Below, piece by piece: positions 9,700 to 19,232 of a stretch of DNA of 64,000 nucleotides. The position numbers were made by a program, and so were the translations under genes. This DNA is from Listeria swaminathanii (GTDB lineage: Bacteria; Bacillota; Bacilli; Lactobacillales; Listeriaceae), in NCBI RefSeq assembly GCF_014229645.1, contig NZ_JAATOD010000002.1, positions 124,001-188,000 of the forward strand. Reading direction: 5' to 3'. The first letter of the stretch is position 1; every line of letters starts with the position of its first letter. Below the pieces are notes generated by a model that was not told where the DNA came from, did no database searches, and saw nothing but the letters and a program-made list of their open reading frames with translations.

Positions 9700-10827
9700 T
9701 TGTTCGAGCTAATTAATTCATACATAGATAGTTTAGCGCTCTTTCTTGCTATCCTTTTTATCCAGGGGATGTCTTTTCGAAAAATAAGACAATATCGCCC
9801 AAATTGGTTCCAAAATGGCAATAGACGACTATTTCTTTCTATTCTCCTTGGTGTCTATTATGGCCTGGCTGGTATTTACTTTATTTATGAAGGCGCCTAC
9901 GAAAACAACCCAGTCATTTACACGAATATGCGGATTTTAATTTTGATGGTAACGAGTGTTTTTGGTGGCCGAGTGCCACTCATTTTTGCTTATTTGGTTA
10001 TGCTTTTCGGCCGAATTAGTTTTGATATAACCTCGCCCATTACTAGTCGTTATATTATTTTGATGACGCTAATTTTCGCCGCTTGCTTACTTATTACCTT
10101 TTGGAAAAAACAACGCTTTTCGCGATTTGTCGCTTTGATTATTTTAAATTTCCCAGCGCTCCTGTATTATTTCGTGAATAATTTTGACCAGGGACGGATT
10201 TTGCGCGGTTTTGAAATTCTTGAGTACTTCTTGCTGTTCTTTGTGACAGCTTTGCTTGTGTTTTATGCCTGTAACTATATTGATAAAAGTAACCTTGTTA
10301 TCCAAAATCTGACCGAAACTGCCATGACCGATAGTTTAACTAATTTACCGAATATGCGCTTTTTCACCCAACAATTCGCATGGATTTTTGCAAAAGCGCA
10401 GAAAAGGAAAAAGGCGCTATCACTTTTCATTATCGATATTGATAATTTTAAAGAAATTAATGATTTCCACGGCCACCAAGCTGGCAATACCGTTCTCGCC
10501 CAGTTTAGTAGCATTCTTAAAAACCGAACCTTTCCGCCACGGACAATGTTTGCTCGAATTGGCGGTGAAGAATTCGCTGTTTTACTGCAAAATGTTGACA
10601 CTGCTCAAGCTGCTCTTATTGCTGATTTTTTCCGGGAAGAAATTGAACGGGCCAAGTTCCCTTACAATCCCGTTAGCGGCAAAGTGACCGTATCTATCGG
10701 GGTCGCTTCCGCCAGTTCCAATTTTGCAACAACGGAATCCCTTTTTGAAGCAGCTGACCAAGCCCTTTATCAAGCAAAACAAAACGGACGCAACCAAATT
10801 GCCGTTCATCAGGGGGAACTTGAATGA
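9700..10827 (+). CDS. dgcB: Membrane diguanylate cyclase (second of tandem pair)
   Basis: Paralogue of the preceding cyclase with the same architecture: N-terminal membrane region, then a GGDEF domain with MTDSLTNLPNMRFF, IDIDNFKEINDFHGH and GGEEF. It also lacks a visible RxxD inhibitory site. The start is TTG at 9700 after AAAAAGGAG; no in-frame ATG lies near it. Its stop overlaps the next ATG (ATGA). Two similar cyclases side by side suggest an old tandem duplication. Confidence 0.88.
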   Translation: MFELINSYIDSLALFLAILFIQGMSFRKIRQYRPNWFQNGNRRLFLSILLGVYYGLAGIYFIYEGAYENNPVIYTNMRILILMVTSVFGGRVPLIFAYLVMLFGRISFDITSPITSRYIILMTLIFAACLLITFWKKQRFSRFVALIILNFPALLYYFVNNFDQGRILRGFEILEYFLLFFVTALLVFYACNYIDKSNLVIQNLTETAMTDSLTNLPNMRFFTQQFAWIFAKAQKRKKALSLFIIDIDNFKEINDFHGHQAGNTVLAQFSSILKNRTFPPRTMFARIGGEEFAVLLQNVDTAQAALIADFFREEIERAKFPYNPVSGKVTVSIGVASASSNFATTESLFEAADQALYQAKQNGRNQIAVHQGELE

Positions 10828-11828
10828 AACGAATTATCCTTATATTGATTTTACTTGTCCTTTTTGGCGCCGGACTTTACTTTCTCCTCCGCCCAGAACC
10901 GAAAGAACCTATCAGCGCACCGAAAGAAACAACGCCAACTTCGACCTCAGTTCAAACCTATGTAAAAGAAAATTATACTGCCAAAAACGATCTGATTATC
11001 GATTACAAAAATGCAAAAGAACCGCATTATTTGGCCGAGAGCATCGGACTTTACATGGAATATTTAGTCGAAGTAAATGATAGCAAAACCTTCCAAGAAC
11101 AAGTAAACCTTTTAGAAAAAAACTTTATAACAAAAGATCACTTTATTAAATGGGAAGCGACTGACTCGACCACGACGAATGCCATTGTAGACGATTTCCG
11201 CATCACCGAAGCACTTTATCAAGCTAGTGAGAAATTCGACTACAAATCCTACAAAACACTCGCAGACAAACTACTCGCGAACACTAAAAAATATAGCGCT
11301 GACCAAGGTATTCCGGTAGATTTCTATGATTTCGTCCATCAAAAAAAAGCTGACACGCTTCATCTAAGCTATTTAAATATCCAAGCAATGCAACAGATTA
11401 ATTATCGCGACAAAGCCTATCTACCCATTCAAACGGTGAACGCCGAACCATTTTTTACAGAAGTATTTCAAAATGGACAATTTCACTATGCCGACGCAAA
11501 CGAAGTCAATATGATTGATCAAATGCTCATCGCACTTGCTTACTACGACGAAAATGGCGATATAGAGCCAAATTTCGATAATTTTTTACAAACCGAACTA
11601 GCTTCCAAAGGGAAAATTTATGCGCGTTATCAAAGGGAAACGAAGAAACCTAGCACAGAAAACGAATCCACAGCCGTTTATGCCTTTTTGACACAGTATT
11701 TTAACAAGACAAATCAAGCTAAAAATGGTAAAATCACCAAAGAGTTGTTAGAGAAAATGGACACGTCAAATCCTGAAACGACCCATTTTTTCGATTATAT
11801 AAATAAAGAAATAACTCTTAAGAAATAA
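10824..11828 (+). CDS. Anchored or secreted alpha-helical protein in the c-di-GMP operon
   Basis: The 334-residue protein has one N-terminal hydrophobic segment (residues 4-22), a Thr/Pro linker, then a helix-rich extracytoplasmic domain. It has no lipobox. The order of motifs (HYLAESIGLYMEYLV, a W, then TTTNAIVDDFRITEALYQA, and YLNIQAM) resembles (alpha/alpha)6-barrel glycoside hydrolases of the GH8 type, but I cannot point to a certain catalytic pair. Its place between a cyclase and a phosphodiesterase gene suggests a role in c-di-GMP-controlled envelope or exopolysaccharide work. The function is not established. Confidence 0.8.
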   Translation: MKRIILILILLVLFGAGLYFLLRPEPKEPISAPKETTPTSTSVQTYVKENYTAKNDLIIDYKNAKEPHYLAESIGLYMEYLVEVNDSKTFQEQVNLLEKNFITKDHFIKWEATDSTTTNAIVDDFRITEALYQASEKFDYKSYKTLADKLLANTKKYSADQGIPVDFYDFVHQKKADTLHLSYLNIQAMQQINYRDKAYLPIQTVNAEPFFTEVFQNGQFHYADANEVNMIDQMLIALAYYDENGDIEPNFDNFLQTELASKGKIYARYQRETKKPSTENESTAVYAFLTQYFNKTNQAKNGKITKELLEKMDTSNPETTHFFDYINKEITLKK

Positions 11829-11846
11829 CGGAAAGAAGTTGGACAA

Positions 11847-12530
11847 ATGAAAAAGCCCTCCGTAAGTGAGATTATTGATCAAAATCATTTTGATACAATA
11901 TATGAACCGATTGTTGCTGTTGAAAATACGCAAGTTTTCGGCTATGAGTCACTCACCCGCTTGAAAACCGATCACTGGAACGCCATCAGTGATTTTATCG
12001 AAGAAGCGGAACAGGATGGTCTGCAAAAAGCATTTGAGCTGCTCACGCTTCATAATGCCGTGAAACGCTTTGACAAGAGCGGAGACACGCCATTATTTGT
12101 CAATATTTCCTATGATACCTTTTTAGAAAATCAAGAAGAACTGCATGATACCCTTCTTGATAACGGGAAAATAGTTTTTGAATTTTTGGAAACATCCAAG
12201 TTGCCACAAGAACGAATGAACGAGCTAGAAAAACAACTGCTTTTATTCCAGAAAAAACATGAGACTAAATTCGCTATTGATGATTTTGGCTCCGGTTATG
12301 CGGACTTGCATCGCGTCTTTGCGCACCATTCTGACTTTGTAAAAACCGATCGCTTATTACTACGAGATTTATTTGAGAGCGATGGCAAAAAAATCTTCTT
12401 TGAGCAACTGCATAATTACGTCAAGAAACACCATAAATCCTTGATTGTCGAAGGAGTCGAAACAAAAGAGCAGTTAGAATTCCTTCAAGAAATCGGCATT
12501 CCTTACGCGCAAGGTTATTATTTTCATTAA
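11847..12530 (+). CDS. pdeC: EAL-domain cyclic-di-GMP phosphodiesterase
   Basis: Stand-alone soluble EAL domain of 227 residues that should linearise c-di-GMP. The signature is ESL in FGYESLTRL rather than EAL, but the catalytic Glu is kept. So are the other expected residues: VNIS, EFLET, DDFGSGYA, KTD, VEGVET and the final AQGYYF. It starts 18 bases after the previous stop and is followed by a terminator. It balances the two cyclases in the same transcript. I match it to lmo1914 (pdeC) from memory. Confidence 0.88.
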   Translation: MKKPSVSEIIDQNHFDTIYEPIVAVENTQVFGYESLTRLKTDHWNAISDFIEEAEQDGLQKAFELLTLHNAVKRFDKSGDTPLFVNISYDTFLENQEELHDTLLDNGKIVFEFLETSKLPQERMNELEKQLLLFQKKHETKFAIDDFGSGYADLHRVFAHHSDFVKTDRLLLRDLFESDGKKIFFEQLHNYVKKHHKSLIVEGVETKEQLEFLQEIGIPYAQGYYFH

Positions 12531-12540
12531 GTTTAACAAA

Positions 12541-12574
12541 AGAAAATCTGATTTTTGTCAGGTTTTCTTTTTAT
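12541..12574 (+). terminator. Terminator of the c-di-GMP operon
   Basis: GAAAATCTGA pairs with TCAGGTTTTC (one G-U) around a TTTTTG loop, followed by a T-rich tail. Confidence 0.85.
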
Positions 12575-12584
12575 TTTGAATCAG

Positions 12585-12613
12585 TTGTTATTCTTCTTGC
12601 CCCCATGTAAAAT
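12585..12613 (+). promoter_or_regulatory. Sigma-A promoter of the malic enzyme gene
   Basis: TTGTTA, 17 bases, TAAAAT, ending 27 bases upstream of the ATG. Both boxes are close to consensus. Confidence 0.7.
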
Positions 12614-12640
12614 AGAATAGAATGAAAAGGAGTGCTGAAA

Positions 12641-14284
12641 ATGACTGTAAAACCAGGTTTTGACTATCTAAATAATCCGTTATTAAACAAAGGAACTGCT
12701 TTCACAAGTGAAGAAAGAATCAGCTATCAATTAGACGGATTACTACCACCAATGATTGAAACAATCGAACAACAAGCCGCGCGCATCGAACATCAACTAG
12801 CAAGCTTAGAAACAGCTTTACATAAACATCAGCTTTTAACAAACTTATATAACGAAAATCGCACACTTTATTATTATGTCGTGACCAAAAACGTCACCGA
12901 ATATCTGCCTATTATTTATACACCAACGATTGGCGACGCCGTAATCCATTATCATAAAGATTACACGGCTCCTGATGAAGCTTTATTTATTGATGCTTTT
13001 GCTCCAGAAAAACTGCGCACATCAATTGAAAACTATGCCAAAAACAATCCAAATATCGATATGATCGTAATTACAGATGGTGAAGGCGTGCTCGGCATTG
13101 GTGACTGGGGCGTAAATGGTGTCAAAATCGCAGTTGGTAAATTAGCCGTTTATACGGTGGCCGCTGGACTTGCGCCAGACCGGGTGCTCCCTGTTGTGAT
13201 TGACGCTGGAACAAATAACGCGACTCTCCTTGAAGACCCATGCTACTTAGGCAACAAACGTCCGCGACTTTCAGAAAGCGAATATGATACGTTTATCGCT
13301 CAATTGGTCGATAGTATGCAAAGCGTTTTTCCAAAAGCAATCCTTCACTGGGAAGACTTTGGTCGCGCAAACGCAAGTCGAATTTTGCATAATTATCGTG
13401 ATAAAATTTGTACTTTTAATGATGATATTCAAGGAACAGGTGCCATGGTCGTTGCCGCTGTCCTTGCCACCATTCAAGTTTCCCGCATTCCTTTAAGCGA
13501 ACAAAAGATCATTATATTTGGCGCTGGAACGGCGGGCATCGGTATCGCTGACCAGCTTAGTGGACAGTTGATGCGTGAAACAGGTCTTCCTTTTGCAGAT
13601 GCTCGAAAACATTTTTATTTAGTTGATCGAAATGGATTAGTGCTGGACAATATGACAGACTTAACAGCTGGGCAAAAGAAATATGCACACGCTGCTTCTG
13701 ACTGGGCTAATACGCCGACTGATACGTTAGAACATTTGGTGGAAGCCGTTCATCCAACCATGCTAATTGGCTGTTCTGGCGTCACTGGTGCGTTTAAAGA
13801 GAGCATTGTTCGAAAAATGGCGGAGCACACGGAACGTCCAGCGATTTTACCACTTTCTAACCCAACCAAATTAGCCGAAGCAACCGCCGCTGATTTGATT
13901 AAGTGGACCGATGGAAAAGCACTTATCGTCACAGGAAGTCCCTCAAAACCAGTGGAATACCAACATACTACCTATGAAATTGGCCAAGCAAACAATGCCC
14001 TGCTTTATCCAGGACTTGGACTAGGTGCCCTTGTTACTCGCGCCAAATATATTACAGATGGCATGCTCGCTGCAGCTTCAATGGCTGTCGCTAAACAAAT
14101 TTCGCCAAATGAACCTGGGGCTGCCCTTTTACCACACGTGAGCACCCTTCGAGAAACCTCTCGAGCCGTGGCAATTGCTGTCGCCAATCAGGCATTAAAA
14201 GAAAATATCCAGCAAGTAGAATTAACGGATGTCACCGCAGCCGTAGAACTTGAAATGTGGCAGCCTACTTATAAAGGAGTTTAG
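12641..14284 (+). CDS. NAD-dependent malic enzyme or malolactic enzyme
   Basis: Decarboxylates L-malate, either to pyruvate (malic enzyme) or directly to lactate (malolactic enzyme); the two share one family and cannot be told apart with confidence here. The 547-residue protein carries NENRTLYYYVV near residue 70, IVITDGEGVLGIGDWG near residue 145, FNDDIQGTG near residue 262 and the NAD motif FGAGTAGIGIADQL near residue 292. The ATG at 12641 follows AAAAGGAG with 8 bases between. It forms a two-gene unit with the serine hydrolase. Confidence 0.9.
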   Translation: MTVKPGFDYLNNPLLNKGTAFTSEERISYQLDGLLPPMIETIEQQAARIEHQLASLETALHKHQLLTNLYNENRTLYYYVVTKNVTEYLPIIYTPTIGDAVIHYHKDYTAPDEALFIDAFAPEKLRTSIENYAKNNPNIDMIVITDGEGVLGIGDWGVNGVKIAVGKLAVYTVAAGLAPDRVLPVVIDAGTNNATLLEDPCYLGNKRPRLSESEYDTFIAQLVDSMQSVFPKAILHWEDFGRANASRILHNYRDKICTFNDDIQGTGAMVVAAVLATIQVSRIPLSEQKIIIFGAGTAGIGIADQLSGQLMRETGLPFADARKHFYLVDRNGLVLDNMTDLTAGQKKYAHAASDWANTPTDTLEHLVEAVHPTMLIGCSGVTGAFKESIVRKMAEHTERPAILPLSNPTKLAEATAADLIKWTDGKALIVTGSPSKPVEYQHTTYEIGQANNALLYPGLGLGALVTRAKYITDGMLAAASMAVAKQISPNEPGAALLPHVSTLRETSRAVAIAVANQALKENIQQVELTDVTAAVELEMWQPTYKGV

Positions 14285-14286
14285 CT

Positions 14287-15294
14287 ATGTTCTATAAAAC
14301 GAAGCATTCACTTGATCAACTCGTCCAAAACGGATCCACTCCCGGAATTAGTTATCAAATCAAGACAAACCAGCTGGAAGAAAATAACATTATGGGGTTA
14401 AAATCCGTTTTTCCAGAAGCGCAAATTCTACCAAGAACAACAGAAAACATTTATGATATCGCTTCTTTGACCAAAGTAATTGCTACGACTACTCGTATTT
14501 TACAACTTATCGAACAACACAGATTCCAATTAGAAGATCCTGTTCAAATGTATTTACCAAATTTCCAGCACAAAAACGTGACAATTTTACATTTATTAAC
14601 ACACAGTTCTGGTCTTGCGCAAAACATTCCTAACTTCCAAATGAACAATCCCGAAGACGTTATGCGCTATGTTTATGCCACACCGCAAGTTAATCCGCCT
14701 GGCACGGAAGTCACTTATGCCGATGCTAATTTTCTATTACTCGGCTATCTGATTAATAAAATGGAAGGTAATTACGAGCAAGCCATTCAACAACATATTT
14801 TAACACCACTAAAAATGACACAATCCAGTTTTCATCCAACGAATAAAGAACAAGTCATCCCGACTGAACTTGATCAAACACGCGGCTTAATCCAAGGCGT
14901 TGTTCATGACTTCAAAGCTTGGACCGCCAAATCTGGCACTGGTCATGCTGGCCTTTTTAGTACGCTAACTGATCTTTCCAAGTTTCGGGATGCGCTTATT
15001 TTGCAACACGGAGCACCAATCCTTTCTGAACAAATGTTACAGCTCATGCAAACCAATCATACCCCTGGCCTCAATCGAAGTCGCGGGCTAGGCTGGGACC
15101 TGCGCGGCGAGTCTGTTTTATATCACACCGGCTTCACCGGAACTTTCATGGTGCTCGATTTAAAACACCAAGCCAGTTTAATCGTCCTTTCTAACCGCGT
15201 CCACCCAAGCCGAGCCAACCCAAATTTCGTTGACAAACGTGACAGCATTGTCGACACTTTTTTAGAAGAAGTTTCAAACATAAAAGAAGTCTAG
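14287..15294 (+). CDS. Beta-lactamase-fold serine hydrolase
   Basis: The 335-residue protein of the beta-lactamase class C / esterase family has the catalytic SxxK (Ser60-Leu-Thr-Lys63 in IASLTKV), a Tyr motif in YADANFLLLGYL and HTG in LYHTGFTGT. It has no signal peptide, so it probably acts in the cytoplasm as an esterase or peptidase rather than as an antibiotic-degrading enzyme. It begins 2 bases after the malic enzyme stop, with AAGGAG across the junction, so the two are co-translated. Confidence 0.85.
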   Translation: MFYKTKHSLDQLVQNGSTPGISYQIKTNQLEENNIMGLKSVFPEAQILPRTTENIYDIASLTKVIATTTRILQLIEQHRFQLEDPVQMYLPNFQHKNVTILHLLTHSSGLAQNIPNFQMNNPEDVMRYVYATPQVNPPGTEVTYADANFLLLGYLINKMEGNYEQAIQQHILTPLKMTQSSFHPTNKEQVIPTELDQTRGLIQGVVHDFKAWTAKSGTGHAGLFSTLTDLSKFRDALILQHGAPILSEQMLQLMQTNHTPGLNRSRGLGWDLRGESVLYHTGFTGTFMVLDLKHQASLIVLSNRVHPSRANPNFVDKRDSIVDTFLEEVSNIKEV

Positions 15295-15316
15295 CACATT
15301 AGCTAGGCTTCTTTTT
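15285..15316 (+). terminator. Terminator after the malic enzyme operon
   Basis: AGAAGTCTAGC pairs with GCTAGGCTTCT, an 11-bp stem with one G-U and a 6-base loop, followed by TTTTT. The stem starts inside the last codons of the hydrolase gene. Confidence 0.85.
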
Positions 15317-15380
15317 CTGCGGTTCGCCCCCCGCCCCATTTTAAGCTGAAAAACTGTATTAACACAGCCCTTGAAAGCCT

Positions 15381-15424
15381 TTTCTAGTTATATAAAAGAA
15401 ATTTATTTTCTTTCTAGTTTTATA
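15381..15424 (+). repeat. Two direct repeats 30 bp apart upstream of pfl
   Basis: TTTCTAGTTATATA at 15381-15394 and TTTCTAGTTTTATA at 15411-15424 differ at one base and are exactly 30 bases apart, about three helical turns. This fits side-by-side binding of a regulator, but I do not recognise the motif. Confidence 0.6.
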
Positions 15425-15442
15425 TTGTTTTCATTTTCACAA
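15425..15442 (+). promoter_or_regulatory. Candidate Rex operator upstream of pfl
   Basis: The 18-base string starts TTGT and ends TTCACAA, matching the ends of the Rex consensus TTGTGAA-N4-TTCACAA. The right half is perfect; the left half has three mismatches. Rex control of fermentation genes is known in Listeria and other Firmicutes. It overlaps the ribosome-binding site of the short upstream frame. Confidence 0.45.
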
Positions 15443-15458
15443 AGGAGTATGCTGTTCA

Positions 15459-15515
15459 ATGAAGAAAGATTCTAAAGACTTGTTTCTGGCTTTAAGTGAA
15501 AAGGAACACAATTGA
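15459..15515 (+). CDS. Possible 18-codon upstream ORF ([18 protein letters not shown])
   Basis: A short frame ends 14 bases before the pfl start codon. AAAGGAG lies 11 bases before its ATG, a strong but slightly distant ribosome-binding site. It could be a leader peptide coupled to pfl translation. The peptide is hydrophilic and matches no family I know. It may also be chance. Confidence 0.4.
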   Translation: MKKDSKDLFLALSEKEHN

Positions 15516-15529
15516 AGGAGGAAATAATC

Positions 15530-17809
15530 ATGACAAAAGCATGGGATGGTTTTAAAGGAACCGCATGGCAAGAAAATATTAGTGTAGGACAATTCGTCCA
15601 AGATAACTACACTCCTTACGATGGCGATGAAAGCTTCTTAGAAAAAAGTACACCTAGAACAACTAAACTAAATGAAAAAATAAATAAACTAGTAGAAGAA
15701 ATGGATGCAAAAGGTGGCGTGCTCGATATGGATAACGCTATCGTATCGAATGTTGCATCTCACAAAGCTGGCTACGTTGACCAAGAAAATGAAGTCATCG
15801 TTGGCTTGCAAACAGATAAACCATTCAAATTAGCGTTTATGCCAAATGGTGGTCTTAGAACTGCGGAACAATGTTTAACAGACAACGGCTATTCGATCGA
15901 CCAAGAATTACATGACTTCTACTTAAAAAACCGTTCTACTGCTAATGATGGTATTTTTAGAGCATATACAGACGATATCAAACGTGCGCGTCACTCGCAT
16001 ATCGTTAGTGGTCTTCCAGATGCATATTCGCGCGGAAGAATCATCGGCTTATACCAAAAACCAGCACTTTACGGCGTGGATCGTTTAATCGCTGAAAAAC
16101 AACAAGACTTGAAAAAAATTGCCATTTCTTCTGATGAAAATATTCGTCTACGTGAAGAAATTTGGTTACAAATCAAAGCATTGAAAGACTTAATCGTTTT
16201 AGGTAATGAATATGGTTTAGAACTTGGCCGTCCAGCTGAAAATGCAACCGAAGCTGTACAATGGACTTACATGGGCTACCTTGCTTCTATCAAACAAGCA
16301 AACGGCGCTGCAAGCTCATTCGGTCGTATTCCGATTTTCCTTGATATCTACATCCAACGCGATTTAGAAAAAGGCATTATCACCGAATTCGATGCGCAAG
16401 AATTAATCGAGCAATTAACGCTTAAATTAAGAATGGTTCGTTTTGCAAGAACAGATGGTTATAACGAACTTTACGCTTCCAACCCAACATTCGTTACAAC
16501 ATCTATGGCTGGTATGGGGGCAGACGGTCGTCATCGTGTGACAAAAACAGATTATCGTTTCTTACACTGCCTAGACAACCTAGGAAACTCCGCAGAACCT
16601 AACTTAACTGTCCTTTGGGATGCTCGTTTACCTGAAAGCTTTAAAGAATATTGTATGAAAATGAGCGTCAAACACTCCTCCATTCAATATGAAAATGATA
16701 AATTAATGCAAGAAGAAGGCTACGGCGATATGCAATGTATCAGCTGTTGTGTTAGCCCACTTAACCCAGAAGCAGACAAAGATAAAGGCGAAACACATAA
16801 CCTGCAATATTTTGGTGCTCGTGTCAACGTCCTTAAATGTCTTCTTGGCGCAATCAACGGTGGTAAAGATGACCTTCACAAAAACCAAGTATTCAACGTT
16901 GTAGAACCAATTACAACCGAATACCTTGGATACGAAGAAGTACTAGAAAAATTTGATAAATCAATGGACTGGTTAACAGACACATACGTTGATGCAATGA
17001 ACATCATCCACTTTATGACAGACAAATACAACTACGAAAGCATGCAAATGGCCTTCTTACCATCCAAAGTAACAGCGAACATGGGCTTCGGTATTTGTGG
17101 ATTCGCTAACGTTGTAGATAGCCTAAGTGCGATTAAACACGCCAAAGTAAAAACTATCCGCGACGAAGATGGCTTTGTATATGACTATGAAGTAGAAGGC
17201 GACTTCCCTCGTTACGGTGAAAATGACGACCGTGCCGATGACATCGCTGTAATGGTTCTAAAAATGTTCAAAGACAAATTAGATTCCCATAAACTTTACA
17301 AAGATAGTGAAGCAACTGTTTCTGTTCTAACAATCACTTCTAACGTTGCTTACTCTAAACAATGTGGTAACTCCCCAGTGCATAAAGGACCTGTATTCGA
17401 TGAAAATGGTAAAATCATCAAAGAACCAGAATTCTTCAGCCCAGGAGCAAACCCTTCAAACAAAGCAAAAGGTGGATTCTTAGATAACCTTGCAAGCCTT
17501 TCTAAATTACCATTCCACTATGCTAATGACGGAATTTCCTTAACTATCCAAGGAGCTCCAAAAATGTTCGGTAAAACAACCGAAGAACAACATCATAACC
17601 TAGTTGGTATTCTTGACGGTTACTTTACAAAAGGTGGTCAACATATCAACTTAAACGTTCTTAATCATGAAGAAGTTATCGAAAAAATCAAAGCCGGCAT
17701 CCCAGTAATCTTACGTATCAGCGGCTACTGCTTAAACACCAAAGATCTAAACGAAGAACAAAAAATGGAACTTTGCCAAAGAATGTTCCACGAAAAATTA
17801 ATCGGTTAA
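15530..17809 (+). CDS. pfl: Pyruvate formate-lyase
   Basis: Glycyl-radical enzyme that cleaves pyruvate with CoA to acetyl-CoA and formate during anaerobic growth. The 759-residue length matches E. coli PflB (760). The paired active-site cysteines are in [10 protein letters not shown] and the radical glycine is Gly732 in RISGYC; many homologues read RVSGYA. I chose the ATG after GAAGGAGGAAATAATC, 18 bases downstream of an alternative in-frame start. No activating enzyme gene is adjacent, so it depends on one elsewhere. I remember this locus as pflA (lmo1917) in EGD-e. Confidence 0.96.
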   Translation: MTKAWDGFKGTAWQENISVGQFVQDNYTPYDGDESFLEKSTPRTTKLNEKINKLVEEMDAKGGVLDMDNAIVSNVASHKAGYVDQENEVIVGLQTDKPFKLAFMPNGGLRTAEQCLTDNGYSIDQELHDFYLKNRSTANDGIFRAYTDDIKRARHSHIVSGLPDAYSRGRIIGLYQKPALYGVDRLIAEKQQDLKKIAISSDENIRLREEIWLQIKALKDLIVLGNEYGLELGRPAENATEAVQWTYMGYLASIKQANGAASSFGRIPIFLDIYIQRDLEKGIITEFDAQELIEQLTLKLRMVRFARTDGYNELYASNPTFVTTSMAGMGADGRHRVTKTDYRFLHCLDNLGNSAEPNLTVLWDARLPESFKEYCMKMSVKHSSIQYENDKLMQEEGYGDMQCISCCVSPLNPEADKDKGETHNLQYFGARVNVLKCLLGAINGGKDDLHKNQVFNVVEPITTEYLGYEEVLEKFDKSMDWLTDTYVDAMNIIHFMTDKYNYESMQMAFLPSKVTANMGFGICGFANVVDSLSAIKHAKVKTIRDEDGFVYDYEVEGDFPRYGENDDRADDIAVMVLKMFKDKLDSHKLYKDSEATVSVLTITSNVAYSKQCGNSPVHKGPVFDENGKIIKEPEFFSPGANPSNKAKGGFLDNLASLSKLPFHYANDGISLTIQGAPKMFGKTTEEQHHNLVGILDGYFTKGGQHINLNVLNHEEVIEKIKAGIPVILRISGYCLNTKDLNEEQKMELCQRMFHEKLIG

Positions 17810-17812
17810 AAA

Positions 17813-17857
17813 TAAAAAAGCACCAAATCTGCGAAAAACAGATTTGGTGCTTTTTTT
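17813..17857. terminator. Bidirectional terminator between pfl and the YhiN-family gene
   Basis: GCACCAAATCTG pairs perfectly with CAGATTTGGTGC around a 7-base loop, with A6 before and T7 after, so it works on both strands for the two converging genes. Confidence 0.95.
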
Positions 17858-19121
17858 ATGCGTTTGAAACTTCCGCCGCGTAAGCTCCTGCCGTATGCCC
17901 AGTCACTAGCGCGCAAGTAATATTATATCCGCCTGTATAGCCATTGATATCAAGTATTTCCCCGCAGAAAAATAGTCCTTCCATCAACTTCGACTGCATC
18001 TCTTTCGGCTTGATTTCCTTCACAGAAACCCCACCACCAGTTACAAATGCCTTTTCAAAATCAAGCGTACCATTCACCTCAAAAGTGAAATCTTTTAATA
18101 ACTGAATAAACTGCTCGATTTTTTTCGGACTCACTTGTTTATATTCAGCCGTTTCATCTAGTTCTGCTTTTTCAAGTAAAAACAACAACATTTTCTCTTG
18201 TAAAAGCGAACTTAAAGAATTTTTCAATGCTTTCTTCGGATTTTCCTCTAATAATTTATACACATCTTTTGCAAGTTCCCCAGCTGACACATTCGGGAAT
18301 AAATCAAGACGCATCTTCACCGTACCCGCGCCCGTTTTCTTTAATTCGCGAAGCACAAACATGCTACAACGAAGCGCTGCTGGCCCTGACACACCAAAGT
18401 GCGTAAAAATCATATCCATTTGATGGGTAATAATCGGCTTGCCTTTTGCATTTAAAACCGATAGTGAAATATCTCTAAGCGACGTCCCTTGTAGCACTTT
18501 TTGCTTGATAAAAGGTTCGCTCGAAGTAATCGGCACTTCTGTCGGATATAGCTCTGTGATAGTATGTCCCGCTTTTTTCGCCCAAGCGTATCCGTCACCA
18601 GTCGAGCCTGTCCGAGGAACAGATTTACCGCCAACTGCGACAATTACCGCGCTAGCTGAAATCTCTTGGCCGTCTTTGAGCGTCACACCTTTAACATGTC
18701 CATCCTCGTAATCAACTTGTTTTACAGCTGTTTGCATGTAGATTTTCACGCCAAGCTTTTCCATCCGCTGAATCATCGCCTCAGCAACAGAACGCGCGCT
18801 ATTCGATACAGGAAACATTCTGCCGTGGTCTTCTTCTTTTAGAGCCACCCCAAGCTTCTCAAAAAAGCGAATAATATCTTCATTATCAAACGCATGAAAC
18901 GCACTATATAAAAAGCGACCATTGCCAGGAATATGCTTAATAATTTCTTCTGCTGGTCGTCTGTTCGTTACATTACAACGTCCGCCACCAGACATAATTA
19001 ATTTACGTCCCAGTTTTGGCCCTTTTTCAATTAATAGTACTCGTTTATTTTTCTCTGCTGCACTGATTGCCGCCATAAGTCCAGATGGCCCGCCACCAAT
19101 GACAATTACATCATAATCCAT
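17856..19121 (-). CDS. YhiN/BaiN-family FAD-dependent oxidoreductase
   Basis: The 421-residue flavoprotein of the HI0933-like family has the FAD motif [17 protein letters not shown] at residues 6-22, the family hallmark [13 protein letters not shown] near residue 41 and GGVSVKEI near residue 367, ending with [13 protein letters not shown]. The physiological substrate of this family is not settled; some members reduce steroid intermediates. Its stop lies inside the shared terminator. It has its own strong promoter. Confidence 0.9.
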   Translation of the reverse strand: MDYDVIVIGGGPSGLMAAISAAEKNKRVLLIEKGPKLGRKLIMSGGGRCNVTNRRPAEEIIKHIPGNGRFLYSAFHAFDNEDIIRFFEKLGVALKEEDHGRMFPVSNSARSVAEAMIQRMEKLGVKIYMQTAVKQVDYEDGHVKGVTLKDGQEISASAVIVAVGGKSVPRTGSTGDGYAWAKKAGHTITELYPTEVPITSSEPFIKQKVLQGTSLRDISLSVLNAKGKPIITHQMDMIFTHFGVSGPAALRCSMFVLRELKKTGAGTVKMRLDLFPNVSAGELAKDVYKLLEENPKKALKNSLSSLLQEKMLLFLLEKAELDETAEYKQVSPKKIEQFIQLLKDFTFEVNGTLDFEKAFVTGGGVSVKEIKPKEMQSKLMEGLFFCGEILDINGYTGGYNITCALVTGHTAGAYAAEVSNA

Positions 19122-19151
19122 TGTCCCGCTCCTTTACTTTATCCGTGTTTA

Positions 19152-19180
19152 AGTATAGCAAGCATTCGTCTCACTGCCAA
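19152..19180 (-). promoter_or_regulatory. Sigma-A promoter of the YhiN-family gene
   Basis: TTGGCA, 17 bases, TATACT on the minus strand, 31 bases before the ATG. Confidence 0.8.
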
Positions 19181-19189
19181 GCCTTTTTC

Positions 19190-19225
19190 ACCAAACAAAA
19201 ACCTGAGAAAGCTCTCAGGTTTGTT
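19190..19225 (-). terminator. Terminator after yugP
   Basis: AAACCTGAGA pairs with TCTCAGGTTT around a 4-base loop, with a T-rich tail (TTTTTGTT) on the minus strand. Confidence 0.85.
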
Positions 19226-19232
19226 TTAAAAT

